From the NCBI GenBank assembly GCA_045113775.1, contig JBGUJH010000141.1:42811-106810 (forward strand): a stretch of DNA of 64,000 bases, read 5' to 3'. The position numbers were made by a program, and so were the translations under genes. Shown here piece after piece: positions 43,210 to 50,716 of this stretch; the first letter of the stretch is position 1, and each line of letters opens with the position of its first letter. The notes under the pieces are model-generated. The model did not search any database. It was given only the letters and a program-made list of their open reading frames with translations, and was not told the origin of the DNA. The DNA comes from CAG-791 sp045113775 (GTDB taxonomy: Bacteria > Bacillota > Clostridia > Lachnospirales > Lachnospiraceae).

Positions 43210-45812
43210 AATTTACCTGAAACCGCAAAGTGCGGCAGTCCCACGAACCACCCGTCAAAACAGTCCCTGATCAGAGGGAACATGACCGGGTCCGCAATGA
43301 TCATGTCATAATTTTCTCTTTGCACTGCCGCCGCGGCGTCAGCCTCTTCTTTGAGCCTGATATCACCTGCCTCGCGCAGCTCATCTTTCATCATGAACCA
43401 TGATGCGACGTCTGTCTGCGCTGCCCCGAACTCCCTGAGCGCCTCCCTGCAGGAATTGGCTGTGACCTGCTCGTGGACGACAAGGATCTTTCTGCCGCCT
43501 AACGGTGCCTCATTTCCGCCGTTCCGGATTTGTACGGCGATCTTCCTGATCAGCTGCTCAGCGAGAGGATTGTGACAGCGGAAGGGGATTCCGTATTCTG
43601 CCTCAAGTCTCTTTGCGGCTTCGTAACCTGAAACCGAGACGACGATGTTCTCTTCGATGCTTCCGGGATCCGCAAATGCCTTGATCCCGTCTGCCCTGCT
43701 GCCGAATACTACCGCTTTTCTTCCGGTCTCCGCCTCTGCGATCTCTCTTACTGCATTGAGATCAGCATAGCCGCTCAGATCCATATACTGAGCTCCCAGG
43801 ATCCCTGTCTTATCTCGTATCTTTTCCGTTTCGTCCGCATAAGCTGCAGACTCGCTGCCGGCAAACTTTTCAAAAAGTGCGAGATACGCTTTCTCGACAC
43901 CCTTGTCATAGTATTCCATGCCGTCGCAGGCGATCCCGATACAGGGAAGGTCCGTCTTCTTCTCTGCCATTCTCTCGAGCGCCTTGAAATCAGTTCCGAT
44001 AACTGCGGGGACCGGCGTCCCGATGATCGCGGTAAAAGCGGGAGCTTTCTCTGACGCACCGTCACGCAGGAGAGCAGCTGTGTCCGACAGCTTTGCAATC
44101 AGGCGGTCATCCCGGCCAAGGATCGCGTCCATGTCGCGAAGTCCCGCGCTGAACACGGCGCTGCGCTCCCGGAACCATCTGGGCTCATCAAATCCGCATA
44201 TATTGCCCGTGCATCCTCCCGCGTCACAGATCACGGTGATCCCGCCAAGTTCATAGAATACCGAGACCGCTCCGGACTGATCGGGGGCAAAAGGAGTGAG
44301 GACCTTCCGGTATCCCTTGGGGGGCCGGCTCAGGTTCTCTGCGCCGTCAGCTTTAAGTCCGCGTCTGCCCCTGTCTTCACCTGTCCTTGCGATGAGATGA
44401 CCTGTTCCTGACTGTTTTCCCAGCCTTATCGCGGCGTCAAAAAGGTCCTTCCTGCCGCCCTGCGCGGTCTGAAGCAGCGCTTCGAAGAACTGCTTTACGC
44501 CCCTGAATCCAAATGGTTGAATATCCTGTCCCCACTGAAGACAGGGCCAATCCGGGTGGTACCATCCCGCGTCGCGGCCGAGCGCAATGCGCAGATCTTC
44601 TCCGGTCTCCCCGGAAGATTCCTCATACAGAAGCATAGAGGGTGTGAGATTGGAATACACTTTCGTGTCCGGGCTGAGCACAGCCAGATGCCTGATATAA
44701 CGGTAAGAATCGGTCGTAAGTGTCCCGAATATTTCCTTAACGGCGAAACCATATCTGACCAGTGCCAGCGCCAGCTCAAAGGGATCCGCATTGATCGCCT
44801 CCCCGACGCTGAACACCGCGCCGGGAAATGTTTCCCTGAATTTTATCATCGCAGCTTTGGCCTCTTCTCTGTATGCCCCGTAGTCGAAGCTGACGCCCAG
44901 CGCCGCTCCGAACGCGTCATACTGAGCGGCGATCCTGTCGATCTGGTAGAGTCTGACGAGCTCTATAGAAGCTGTTCCCAGCTTCTCCTGAAGATCTGCC
45001 GCTGCCGGTCTCGCCTCCGGATTAAGGACAATGTTAAAATTTGCCTCCGCCATCAGCTGAAACTCTTTAAAATCCTGACAGGCTGAGACTTCTCTTATCT
45101 TTCTGACGCCGATCTGCTTAAGAAGGTCTCTCAGTTCGCTCTTATCGTCGACAGGGGCAAAATATCCCATAAAGTTCACGCTGTCGGCTTTCTTCTTCAT
45201 TGGTTCAAGAAGTGAGTAGATGGACTGCCTCACATGGACCATGGGAGGCTTGCGGCCTTCTCTGGTCAGGGCATACATATAGCAGGGGCGCACGCGGATA
45301 TAGGGGTCTTCTTCCGAAGCTCCTGCCCCTGAATCTTTTGACCGGGTACGCAGCTCTTCATTCACCATAGTCTCCGCTTTCCTGCAGACTCTCTCCATGT
45401 CCGTCCCAAGGAGCGCGTCCACGCAGGTGATGCAGATCATGATGACCGACGGCTTGTTCTCGAGGCCGGCTGCCAGTTCACAGACCGCCTTGGGGATCCG
45501 GCGAAGATGTCTTCCGGTCACCAGGTCCGTCTCATCCATAGTGAGGTAGAAGAACCGGTTTTCATAGCCTTCCATCGTGCTGATTGAAGATGTATTTCTT
45601 CCGCAGCATCCGGGAGAGACGATCAGCATGACCGATCCCGGAACTGAGAGCCCGGCCCTCTTGACGCCGAATCCTTCCGCGCCGGGAGAGTTGAAAGAAA
45701 GAGTTGCCGGTGAACTGTAGATAAGATGATTTGAGGACATCATATCCCGCGGGATCGAATCCCTGCCTCTTTCCCATAATTCACTGACCGTGTAACTTAC
45801 TGCTCTGTTCAT
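43206..45812 (-). CDS. Fused NifD-like/NifK-like protein (nitrogenase component 1 family)
   Basis: 868 residues with two component-1 domains. Domain 1 (about 1-450, D-type) has C69/C70 (SPGCCGRNT) and C127/C130 (CITCVDALLGTD). Domain 2 (about 500-868, K-type) keeps C533 (DAGGCTGNIC), but the places of the other two K-type cysteines are R558 (AGLRDMDAILG) and I596 (FTAIIGTPVP). So it may carry a smaller cluster or one held mostly by domain 1. It follows the free NifH-like gene by 11 bases and is its likely partner. It overlaps hypF by ATGA. Confidence 0.84.
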   Translation of the reverse strand: MNRAVSYTVSELWERGRDSIPRDMMSSNHLIYSSPATLSFNSPGAEGFGVKRAGLSVPGSVMLIVSPGCCGRNTSSISTMEGYENRFFYLTMDETDLVTGRHLRRIPKAVCELAAGLENKPSVIMICITCVDALLGTDMERVCRKAETMVNEELRTRSKDSGAGASEEDPYIRVRPCYMYALTREGRKPPMVHVRQSIYSLLEPMKKKADSVNFMGYFAPVDDKSELRDLLKQIGVRKIREVSACQDFKEFQLMAEANFNIVLNPEARPAAADLQEKLGTASIELVRLYQIDRIAAQYDAFGAALGVSFDYGAYREEAKAAMIKFRETFPGAVFSVGEAINADPFELALALVRYGFAVKEIFGTLTTDSYRYIRHLAVLSPDTKVYSNLTPSMLLYEESSGETGEDLRIALGRDAGWYHPDWPCLQWGQDIQPFGFRGVKQFFEALLQTAQGGRKDLFDAAIRLGKQSGTGHLIARTGEDRGRRGLKADGAENLSRPPKGYRKVLTPFAPDQSGAVSVFYELGGITVICDAGGCTGNICGFDEPRWFRERSAVFSAGLRDMDAILGRDDRLIAKLSDTAALLRDGASEKAPAFTAIIGTPVPAVIGTDFKALERMAEKKTDLPCIGIACDGMEYYDKGVEKAYLALFEKFAGSESAAYADETEKIRDKTGILGAQYMDLSGYADLNAVREIAEAETGRKAVVFGSRADGIKAFADPGSIEENIVVSVSGYEAAKRLEAEYGIPFRCHNPLAEQLIRKIAVQIRNGGNEAPLGGRKILVVHEQVTANSCREALREFGAAQTDVASWFMMKDELREAGDIRLKEEADAAAAVQRENYDMIIADPVMFPLIRDCFDGWFVGLPHFAVSGKL

Positions 45813-45823
45813 ATTTTTAGCTC

Positions 45824-46597
45824 TTACCTCAATGTGGAAGTGTCTTCTTCCTGCTGTATAAGTTTCCGGGCAAGTTCAAGGAAACACCGGCTGACCTCCA
45901 GGTCCGGATCTCCCTCGATCACCGTCTTGCCCTGGTCTTCAAAGCGGATGATGTCGTCGCTCCTGGGTATCCTTGCCACAATGGGAAGCCCCTTTGAGGA
46001 AGCAAACTCCTCAACTTTTCTGCTCTCGTCTTCGACATTCCTGCTGTTGAGAATTATTCCTTCTACTCTGGCATAACTCCTGTCTTCAAAATTCCTGACG
46101 GCGGTGCAGATATTGTTTGCCGCATAGAGCGCCATTTTCTCGCCGGAAGTGACAATGAGCACTTTCTGTGCATACCCTTCTCTGATCGGCGCCGCGAAGC
46201 CGCCGCAGACTACATCGCCGAGCACATCGTACAACACCACATCCGGGCGATAGGTCTCAAAGAGGCGCAGATCTTCAAGAAGACTGAAGGTAGCGATGAT
46301 GCCTCTTCCCGCGCAGCCGAGCCCGGGAGTAGGTCCGCCCGTCTCAATACACAGGATTCCCCCATAACCTTCTCTGGCAATCTGGTCGATGGATTCAGGG
46401 TCTTCGTCCTTCTCCCGCAGATAGTCCATGACCGGCTGCAGAGGGCGTCCTCCCAGCAGGTTGATAGTGGAATCAGCCTTGGGATCACACCCGATCTGGA
46501 TCACTCTCTTTCCCAGATAGGCGAAAGCTGCCGCCAGGTTGGAGGTCATAGTGGATTTTCCTATGCCGCCTTTTCCGTAAATCGCTATTTTGATCAT
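45824..46597 (-). CDS. NifH-like ATPase / reductase
   Basis: 257-residue iron-protein homologue. P-loop GKGGIGKST (8-16), switch CDPKADST (37-44), cluster cysteines C95 (GLGCAGRG) and C131 (GDVVCGGF), with R98 at the place of the ADP-ribosylated arginine of nitrogenase reductase. All features for an ATP-gated [4Fe-4S] electron donor are present; it is shorter at the C-terminus than true NifH (about 275-290). The first gene of the operon, with GGAGGTTAGA before the ATG, behind a terminator-bearing leader. The electron acceptor is presumably the D-K fusion just downstream. Confidence 0.9.
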   Translation of the reverse strand: MIKIAIYGKGGIGKSTMTSNLAAAFAYLGKRVIQIGCDPKADSTINLLGGRPLQPVMDYLREKDEDPESIDQIAREGYGGILCIETGGPTPGLGCAGRGIIATFSLLEDLRLFETYRPDVVLYDVLGDVVCGGFAAPIREGYAQKVLIVTSGEKMALYAANNICTAVRNFEDRSYARVEGIILNSRNVEDESRKVEEFASSKGLPIVARIPRSDDIIRFEDQGKTVIEGDPDLEVSRCFLELARKLIQQEEDTSTLR

Positions 46598-46636
46598 TCT
46601 AACCTCCGTGCCGAAGCGCTTTGCATATTCATAATG

Positions 46637-46669
46637 AAAAAAGCTCTTTCACCAAACCGGTGAAAGAGC
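46637..46669 (-). terminator. Intrinsic terminator in the leader of the nitrogenase-like operon
   Basis: On minus, an 11-bp perfect stem GCTCTTTCACC / GGTGAAAGAGC with a 5-base loop, then six U. It lies 40 bases before the first start codon, so it must be bypassed for expression. Confidence 0.92.
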
Positions 46670-46800
46670 CGCAAATGTCGTGGGCAGACCGTGCATAAAC
46701 GGTCCTCCCCTGTAAGGGAAGCACCTTTTCTGCCTATGTCTTTTCCATAATCATATTCTGTGCTCTTCCAGGTCGGATCATACTTCCCTGTCAGAATCTA
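46670..46800 (-). promoter_or_regulatory. Structured leader, riboswitch-like, class not assigned
   Basis: On minus: a far stem ATTCTG/CAGAAT (46797-46792 with 46760-46755); a closing stem GGCA/TGCC (46734-46731 with 46686-46683) around two hairpins, CTTCCC-TTACA-GGGGAG (46721-46705) and GACCG/CGGTC (46704-46687). AGGGAAG upstream (46789-46783) can also pair with CTTCCCT, a possible switch or pseudoknot. The fold followed by a terminator fits a metabolite or metal riboswitch. I could not match it with confidence to Moco, cobalamin, SAM, NiCo or other consensus sequences. Confidence 0.6.
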
Positions 46801-46806
46801 ATACTT

Positions 46807-46835
46807 ATTATGAACTCACTCTACAGAATATACAA
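46807..46835 (-). promoter_or_regulatory. Putative promoter of the nitrogenase-like operon
   Basis: On minus, TTGTAT (46835-46830), 17 bases, CATAAT (46812-46807), at the very end of the upstream lipoprotein gene. It would start the leader near 46800. Confidence 0.55.
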
Positions 46836-47757
46836 TATATTCAATACCTGTATTGTTCATTCCGCCTACTTCGAACAGATACTCTCCGTTCTCATACATA
46901 TAATCGAAGTCATAGTCAAAGCTGCCGGAGAAGCTTGCCTCGCCCAGCTGAGCCTTTACTTCTTCCGCAGAAGTTCCCCATGTAAAGCCGCAGGGCAGCT
47001 GCAGAGAGGGGAGTTTCGGCTCCGCGCCGTCTTTTCCTTTGCCCTTTGTGATATAAATTCCCGTCATGGGAAGGTCTGTCAGAGCCGCCTCGGAACCGGT
47101 GTAGTTGCCGAATTCCGCCTTGACGATGATATCATCATCTGTAAAATCGGGACTTGTCATTTTAGCAAGTACCGTTTCCTGGTAGGCCAAAGTCTTGGAG
47201 GCAGGATCGCCCTCGAGTTCATAAGTGAGCGTCCATTTGCCCAGCTTCATGCCGCTCAGCTCAACAGGAAACTCCAGTTCCATGCCGTCAAAAGTCATGA
47301 CTCCGTCGAGAACTTCATTAAGGTCCTGAGTGGAAGGCTTTTCTTCCTTCTTCTCTTCTTTCTTTTTCTCTTCTTTTTCCTTCTCCGCCTCGGTATTTGC
47401 TTCAGAGACTTCCGGCTTCTCGATCACTTCTTTTTTTTCTTCCTGAGTGGAAGCGGCCGATGCCTGTTCCTGTACCTGATCGGTCTCCTGCGGAACAGTT
47501 TCCTCTTTTACGGTATCATCTTTTACAGTCTCCTCTTTGGCTGCGTCTTCCTTGACGATCTCTTCCGACTTGACTTCCTCGGGGTTGATAGGCTCTTTTA
47601 CCGTGCTCTGTGCGGAAGCGCTCTCTTCGACAGCCGTCTCCTCTTTCGCAGCCGGTTCGGCAGATTTACCGCAGCCGTATGCGCCCGCTGCGAGCGCAAG
47701 CACAAGAATTACTGCGGCGGTTTTCTTCCATGTTCTTTCAATAACTTTTCTGATCAC
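46816..47757 (-). CDS. Lipoprotein with Glu/Lys-rich linker
   Basis: Exported lipoprotein of unknown function. I place the start at GTG 47757, seven bases after GGAGG, which gives a signal peptide with lipobox AGAYGC. A charged, repetitive linker (about 25-135, rich in EE, KEE, TVKEE) leads to a compact C-terminal domain of about 170 residues (FPVELSGMKLGKWTLTYELE; CGFTWGTSAEEVKAQLGEA) that I do not recognise. The gene ends inside the putative promoter of the nitrogenase-like operon; whether the two are linked is not clear. Confidence 0.7.
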   Translation of the reverse strand: MIRKVIERTWKKTAAVILVLALAAGAYGCGKSAEPAAKEETAVEESASAQSTVKEPINPEEVKSEEIVKEDAAKEETVKDDTVKEETVPQETDQVQEQASAASTQEEKKEVIEKPEVSEANTEAEKEKEEKKKEEKKEEKPSTQDLNEVLDGVMTFDGMELEFPVELSGMKLGKWTLTYELEGDPASKTLAYQETVLAKMTSPDFTDDDIIVKAEFGNYTGSEAALTDLPMTGIYITKGKGKDGAEPKLPSLQLPCGFTWGTSAEEVKAQLGEASFSGSFDYDFDYMYENGEYLFEVGGMNNTGIEYIVYSVE

Positions 47758-47815
47758 TCTTTTTCCTCCCATATTACGCAGGCGCTTCCGCCCTCACGTG
47801 ACCGTTATGTGCCGT

Positions 47816-48511
47816 TCAGAAAGGATTGCGCCCAAACCATCTGAACTTTTCCATGATCCTGCAATACCGGTCATACAGAGATGACCCTGTTTTTCCGAAT
47901 TCCGGATACGCGGTGTCCGGTATCTCCAGGATATAGGACTCATAAGCGTTAATGATGATCGCACCCGACGGGTGGTTCCTTATCCTCTCAAACTTATAGT
48001 CGTATGATTTGTGCACGTGCCCGTGCAAAAGATAGAGCGGCCTGAATTTCATAAGAAATCTGTTAAAGCAGTCAAAGCCCCTGTGCGGAAGGTCCTCCAT
48101 GTCTCCGTATCCAAGAGGCGGCGCATGCGTGACTAAAATATCGATACCGCCGGTAAACCTCGCTTTTCTGCTCAGACGTCTGACGCGCGCGGCCATCTCC
48201 TTCTCACTGTACATGTCAGGGCCGTATCTGTACTTCATGGAGCCGCCGAGTCCCGCGATCCTCATTCCTCTGTGATTATATATCATATTTTCGATACAAA
48301 TACATCCTTCCGGAGGATTTTTGTCATATCTCTCATCATGATTTCCGCGAACATAGACAAGAGTACGGCCGCTGAGAGTTACAAGGAACTGAAGATAATT
48401 GGGATTGAGATCCCCGCAGGAGATGATGAGATCAACTCCCTCAAGTTTATCCGGTGAATAATAATCCCACAGCGATTTGCTTTCTACATCCGCGATCACA
48501 AGAATCTTCAC
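47816..48511 (-). CDS. Calcineurin-like metallophosphoesterase
   Basis: A 231-residue cytoplasmic phosphoesterase. Metal motifs are ADVES (the usual D-x-H with Glu in place of His), SCGDLNPN, VRGNHDE, LVTHAPP and LHGHVH, enough for a two-metal site. Start GTG with AGAGGAGA upstream. It follows the BMP-like gene by 12 bases, so the two are one transcript. The substrate is unknown; the size fits small phosphodiesterases rather than DNA nucleases. Confidence 0.85.
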   Translation of the reverse strand: MKILVIADVESKSLWDYYSPDKLEGVDLIISCGDLNPNYLQFLVTLSGRTLVYVRGNHDERYDKNPPEGCICIENMIYNHRGMRIAGLGGSMKYRYGPDMYSEKEMAARVRRLSRKARFTGGIDILVTHAPPLGYGDMEDLPHRGFDCFNRFLMKFRPLYLLHGHVHKSYDYKFERIRNHPSGAIIINAYESYILEIPDTAYPEFGKTGSSLYDRYCRIMEKFRWFGRNPF

Positions 48512-48523
48512 GCCCCGTCTCCT

Positions 48524-50485
48524 CTAAGCTTTATTCTTAACTCCCGATACTTTCACTGTTTTTATGATCGAGTCATCCAGTTCCCATGTCTCGGGAATCT
48601 CACCTATAACGTTGTCGCAGAGCCAGTCCATTTTGATGATCTCTTTATCAGACAGAGCCGGTGACCCGGCTTCTTTGAGTATTCCGTTCTGTGTATGGAT
48701 CTCCCCTTCAAAAGGATTTACCGCATCCGTCATGATGATGCGCCTGAGTGCCGTCAAGGCCTTCCTGGAAGTATAGGGGAGGTTTTCTGAAAGGATTATG
48801 TCAATAACGCCTGCGGACATTCCCCACCAGTAGTTTACCGCTTTCCCTCTGGCATTCGCCTTTCGGGTGTCCAGCGAGCCGTCAATCAGTTTCCTGATGA
48901 TCTGTTCATAGTAAGCTCCCCACTGATAGACAGGTGCAGCGAGGTTCTCCACCTCCTGCTCCTCTCTTACTGTACCGTCTTTCCTGCGCGATCCTGCGTC
49001 GTGGATCCTGTAGAGACCGTACTTCCTCGAGGGGTCCTTGGGTTTTATAAAATCAATTCCTGAAATGATCCTGCATCCGCTTTCGATCAGTTCTTTCTCC
49101 CAGTCAGTTCCCTTTTTGGATGCCCAGACCAGTTTGATCCTGGCGTAGGGATCAAACCAGGCCGCCCCCAGCGCGAACGCGTTGATATTGGCAATACCGC
49201 CGTAAATGGGATAATCCGCCCTGTATCCGATCATATGGTTCTCCGCGATAGACGCCGCGAGGCAGCCCATCAGGAATTTTGCTTCATACATTCTCGCGTA
49301 ATAAGTAGGCACAGAATTCAAGGAGAGATTTACAGAGCAGTTCATGATCCTCATGTCGGAATACTTGATCGCAGCCTTGAGACATTCCTCCATCATAGCC
49401 GGGGACGTCGCGAAAACTATATCATTCTGGTCAGCGTTACATGCTTCAAACGCCTCTTCAATCTTCAAAGGAGAGCTGCAGTCTTCATATTTTATAGCTT
49501 CCACCGCGCCTTCGAACTTTTCAACAAGTTCATTTGCTCCAAGTTCATGTCCGTAAGCCCAACTGGATTCTTCCGCACTGCGGTCAAATAAAAACGCGGC
49601 GCGGATCGGCTTTACGGAAAATGCGCTGCTGAGCTTGAACAGTGTCTTTACACTGCTTCCCCGGCCCATCTCTTCAGGACCTCGGACCAATTCTATGCTG
49701 TCTTCATTTGTCTGAGCGCTGTATTCGTTCCTCAGTTTCTGGATCTTATGGCTGATCAGGTTATCCGGGTCGTAGAGAAGGCTGTCCATCTCAAAAACTT
49801 CGAGATACAGCAGAAATGCGTCGCCCACTCCAAGGCCCCGCTTTCCGGCGGAACTTGATTTATAGTGCCTGGCAAAGGTCGTAAAGGCGGACCTGAGATC
49901 TACGACAAGTTCTTCCGGCCAGGCTTTTTCAAGATTGAGGCCAAAATGATCCGCAAGCTTCACGTACGACCCCTCTTTAGAAAAGGTGATCTCAAACATG
50001 CCTGTGACTTCGTAGAACTTTATGAATTCATAATAGATCTTCGAACCCGGGTCATCTGTTTTAGGAGGGAGGATACGGATCACCTGCGCAGGTATGGTAA
50101 CAGATCCTAAAAACCTGGAGACGGAGACCCTCTTGTTTCCTTCTTCCACGTAAAACTTGTTCATATACTCATAAGCCTTGATAGGATCGCGGATTCCCTC
50201 CTCCACGGCAGAATCGTAAAGCCGGGACCATTTCATAGCAAACTCGCTGTCCGGTTCTACCAGAGGCATGAAATTGTTTGCGAACGCATTTTGTCTCCCG
50301 ACAGTCTTCGTGCCGACGATCATATCTATGGGAATTTCTTTGACTCCCAGGATCCTCTCAGGCAGTTTTTCTATATTCTGTCCCATCGCATTAAGCGCGG
50401 GAAGATATGGATATTCACCGGACATAACGGCTCTGTGATAGGCCCGGTCTCCTTCTTTTTTGGCTTTATTGTAATCACTCAGCAT
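48524..50485 (-). CDS. BMP-family (PnrA-like) protein with ParB-like N-terminal region, no signal peptide
   Basis: The second half (about 290-560) resembles BMP/PnrA solute-binding proteins that bind nucleosides: IRAAFLFDRSAEESSWAYGHELGAN and the NHMIGYRADYPIYGGIANINAFALGA stretch in shorter parts. The first part (about 45-200) has a ParB/sulfiredoxin-like look: VKEIPIDMIVGTKTVGR, then VEEGNKRVSVSRFLG. There is no signal peptide or lipobox, so it should be cytoplasmic, unlike true binding proteins. It is therefore perhaps a nucleoside sensor or regulator. Joined with the phosphoesterase downstream. The family call is moderate. Confidence 0.7.
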   Translation of the reverse strand: MLSDYNKAKKEGDRAYHRAVMSGEYPYLPALNAMGQNIEKLPERILGVKEIPIDMIVGTKTVGRQNAFANNFMPLVEPDSEFAMKWSRLYDSAVEEGIRDPIKAYEYMNKFYVEEGNKRVSVSRFLGSVTIPAQVIRILPPKTDDPGSKIYYEFIKFYEVTGMFEITFSKEGSYVKLADHFGLNLEKAWPEELVVDLRSAFTTFARHYKSSSAGKRGLGVGDAFLLYLEVFEMDSLLYDPDNLISHKIQKLRNEYSAQTNEDSIELVRGPEEMGRGSSVKTLFKLSSAFSVKPIRAAFLFDRSAEESSWAYGHELGANELVEKFEGAVEAIKYEDCSSPLKIEEAFEACNADQNDIVFATSPAMMEECLKAAIKYSDMRIMNCSVNLSLNSVPTYYARMYEAKFLMGCLAASIAENHMIGYRADYPIYGGIANINAFALGAAWFDPYARIKLVWASKKGTDWEKELIESGCRIISGIDFIKPKDPSRKYGLYRIHDAGSRRKDGTVREEQEVENLAAPVYQWGAYYEQIIRKLIDGSLDTRKANARGKAVNYWWGMSAGVIDIILSENLPYTSRKALTALRRIIMTDAVNPFEGEIHTQNGILKEAGSPALSDKEIIKMDWLCDNVIGEIPETWELDDSIIKTVKVSGVKNKA

Positions 50486-50527
50486 AACTTAACCCTCTCT
50501 TGAATTGACGATCATTAAGATTATACA

Positions 50528-50533
50528 CGAATA
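50528..50533 (-). promoter_or_regulatory. -10 element upstream of the BMP-like gene
   Basis: On minus a TATAAT box lies in CGTGTATAATCTTAATG, about 40 bases before the BMP-like start, in a very AT-rich 150-base stretch (50490-50640). The -35 is not clear. Otherwise I see nothing in this intergenic region besides the terminator at its far end. Confidence 0.45.
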
Positions 50534-50676
50534 AACAGTAAACGAAAATGTAATAATCAGCATATTCTTTATCGGTTTTTTGATATTTAAACTTTATTTA
50601 AGATTACAGTGTTACATTAACATTAACTAAATAATCTGCCGAACAGGATGCATCTGCATTCGTTCTCCATAAAGAT

Positions 50677-50708
50677 GCGCGGTCAAGGTCTAACTCCCTT
50701 GACCGCGC
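50677..50708 (-). terminator. Terminator-like hairpin after the degenerate phosphoesterase
   Basis: A perfect 12-bp stem GCGCGGTCAAGG / CCTTGACCGCGC with an 8-base loop, followed on minus by ATCTTTAT, a poor U-run. Confidence 0.7.
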
Positions 50709-50716
50709 TGTTCTGT

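Noticed and set aside
34705..46597. True nitrogen-fixing nitrogenase
   Set aside because: No nifB, nifE/nifN, nifV or Mo genes in the window; the D and K domains are fused differently and lack the normal P-cluster set and recognisable FeMo-cofactor ligands.
46670..46800. Moco, cobalamin, SAM-I or NiCo riboswitch
   Set aside because: Fragments such as AAAAGGTG look tempting, but the order of conserved blocks does not match any consensus I can recall; left as unassigned.
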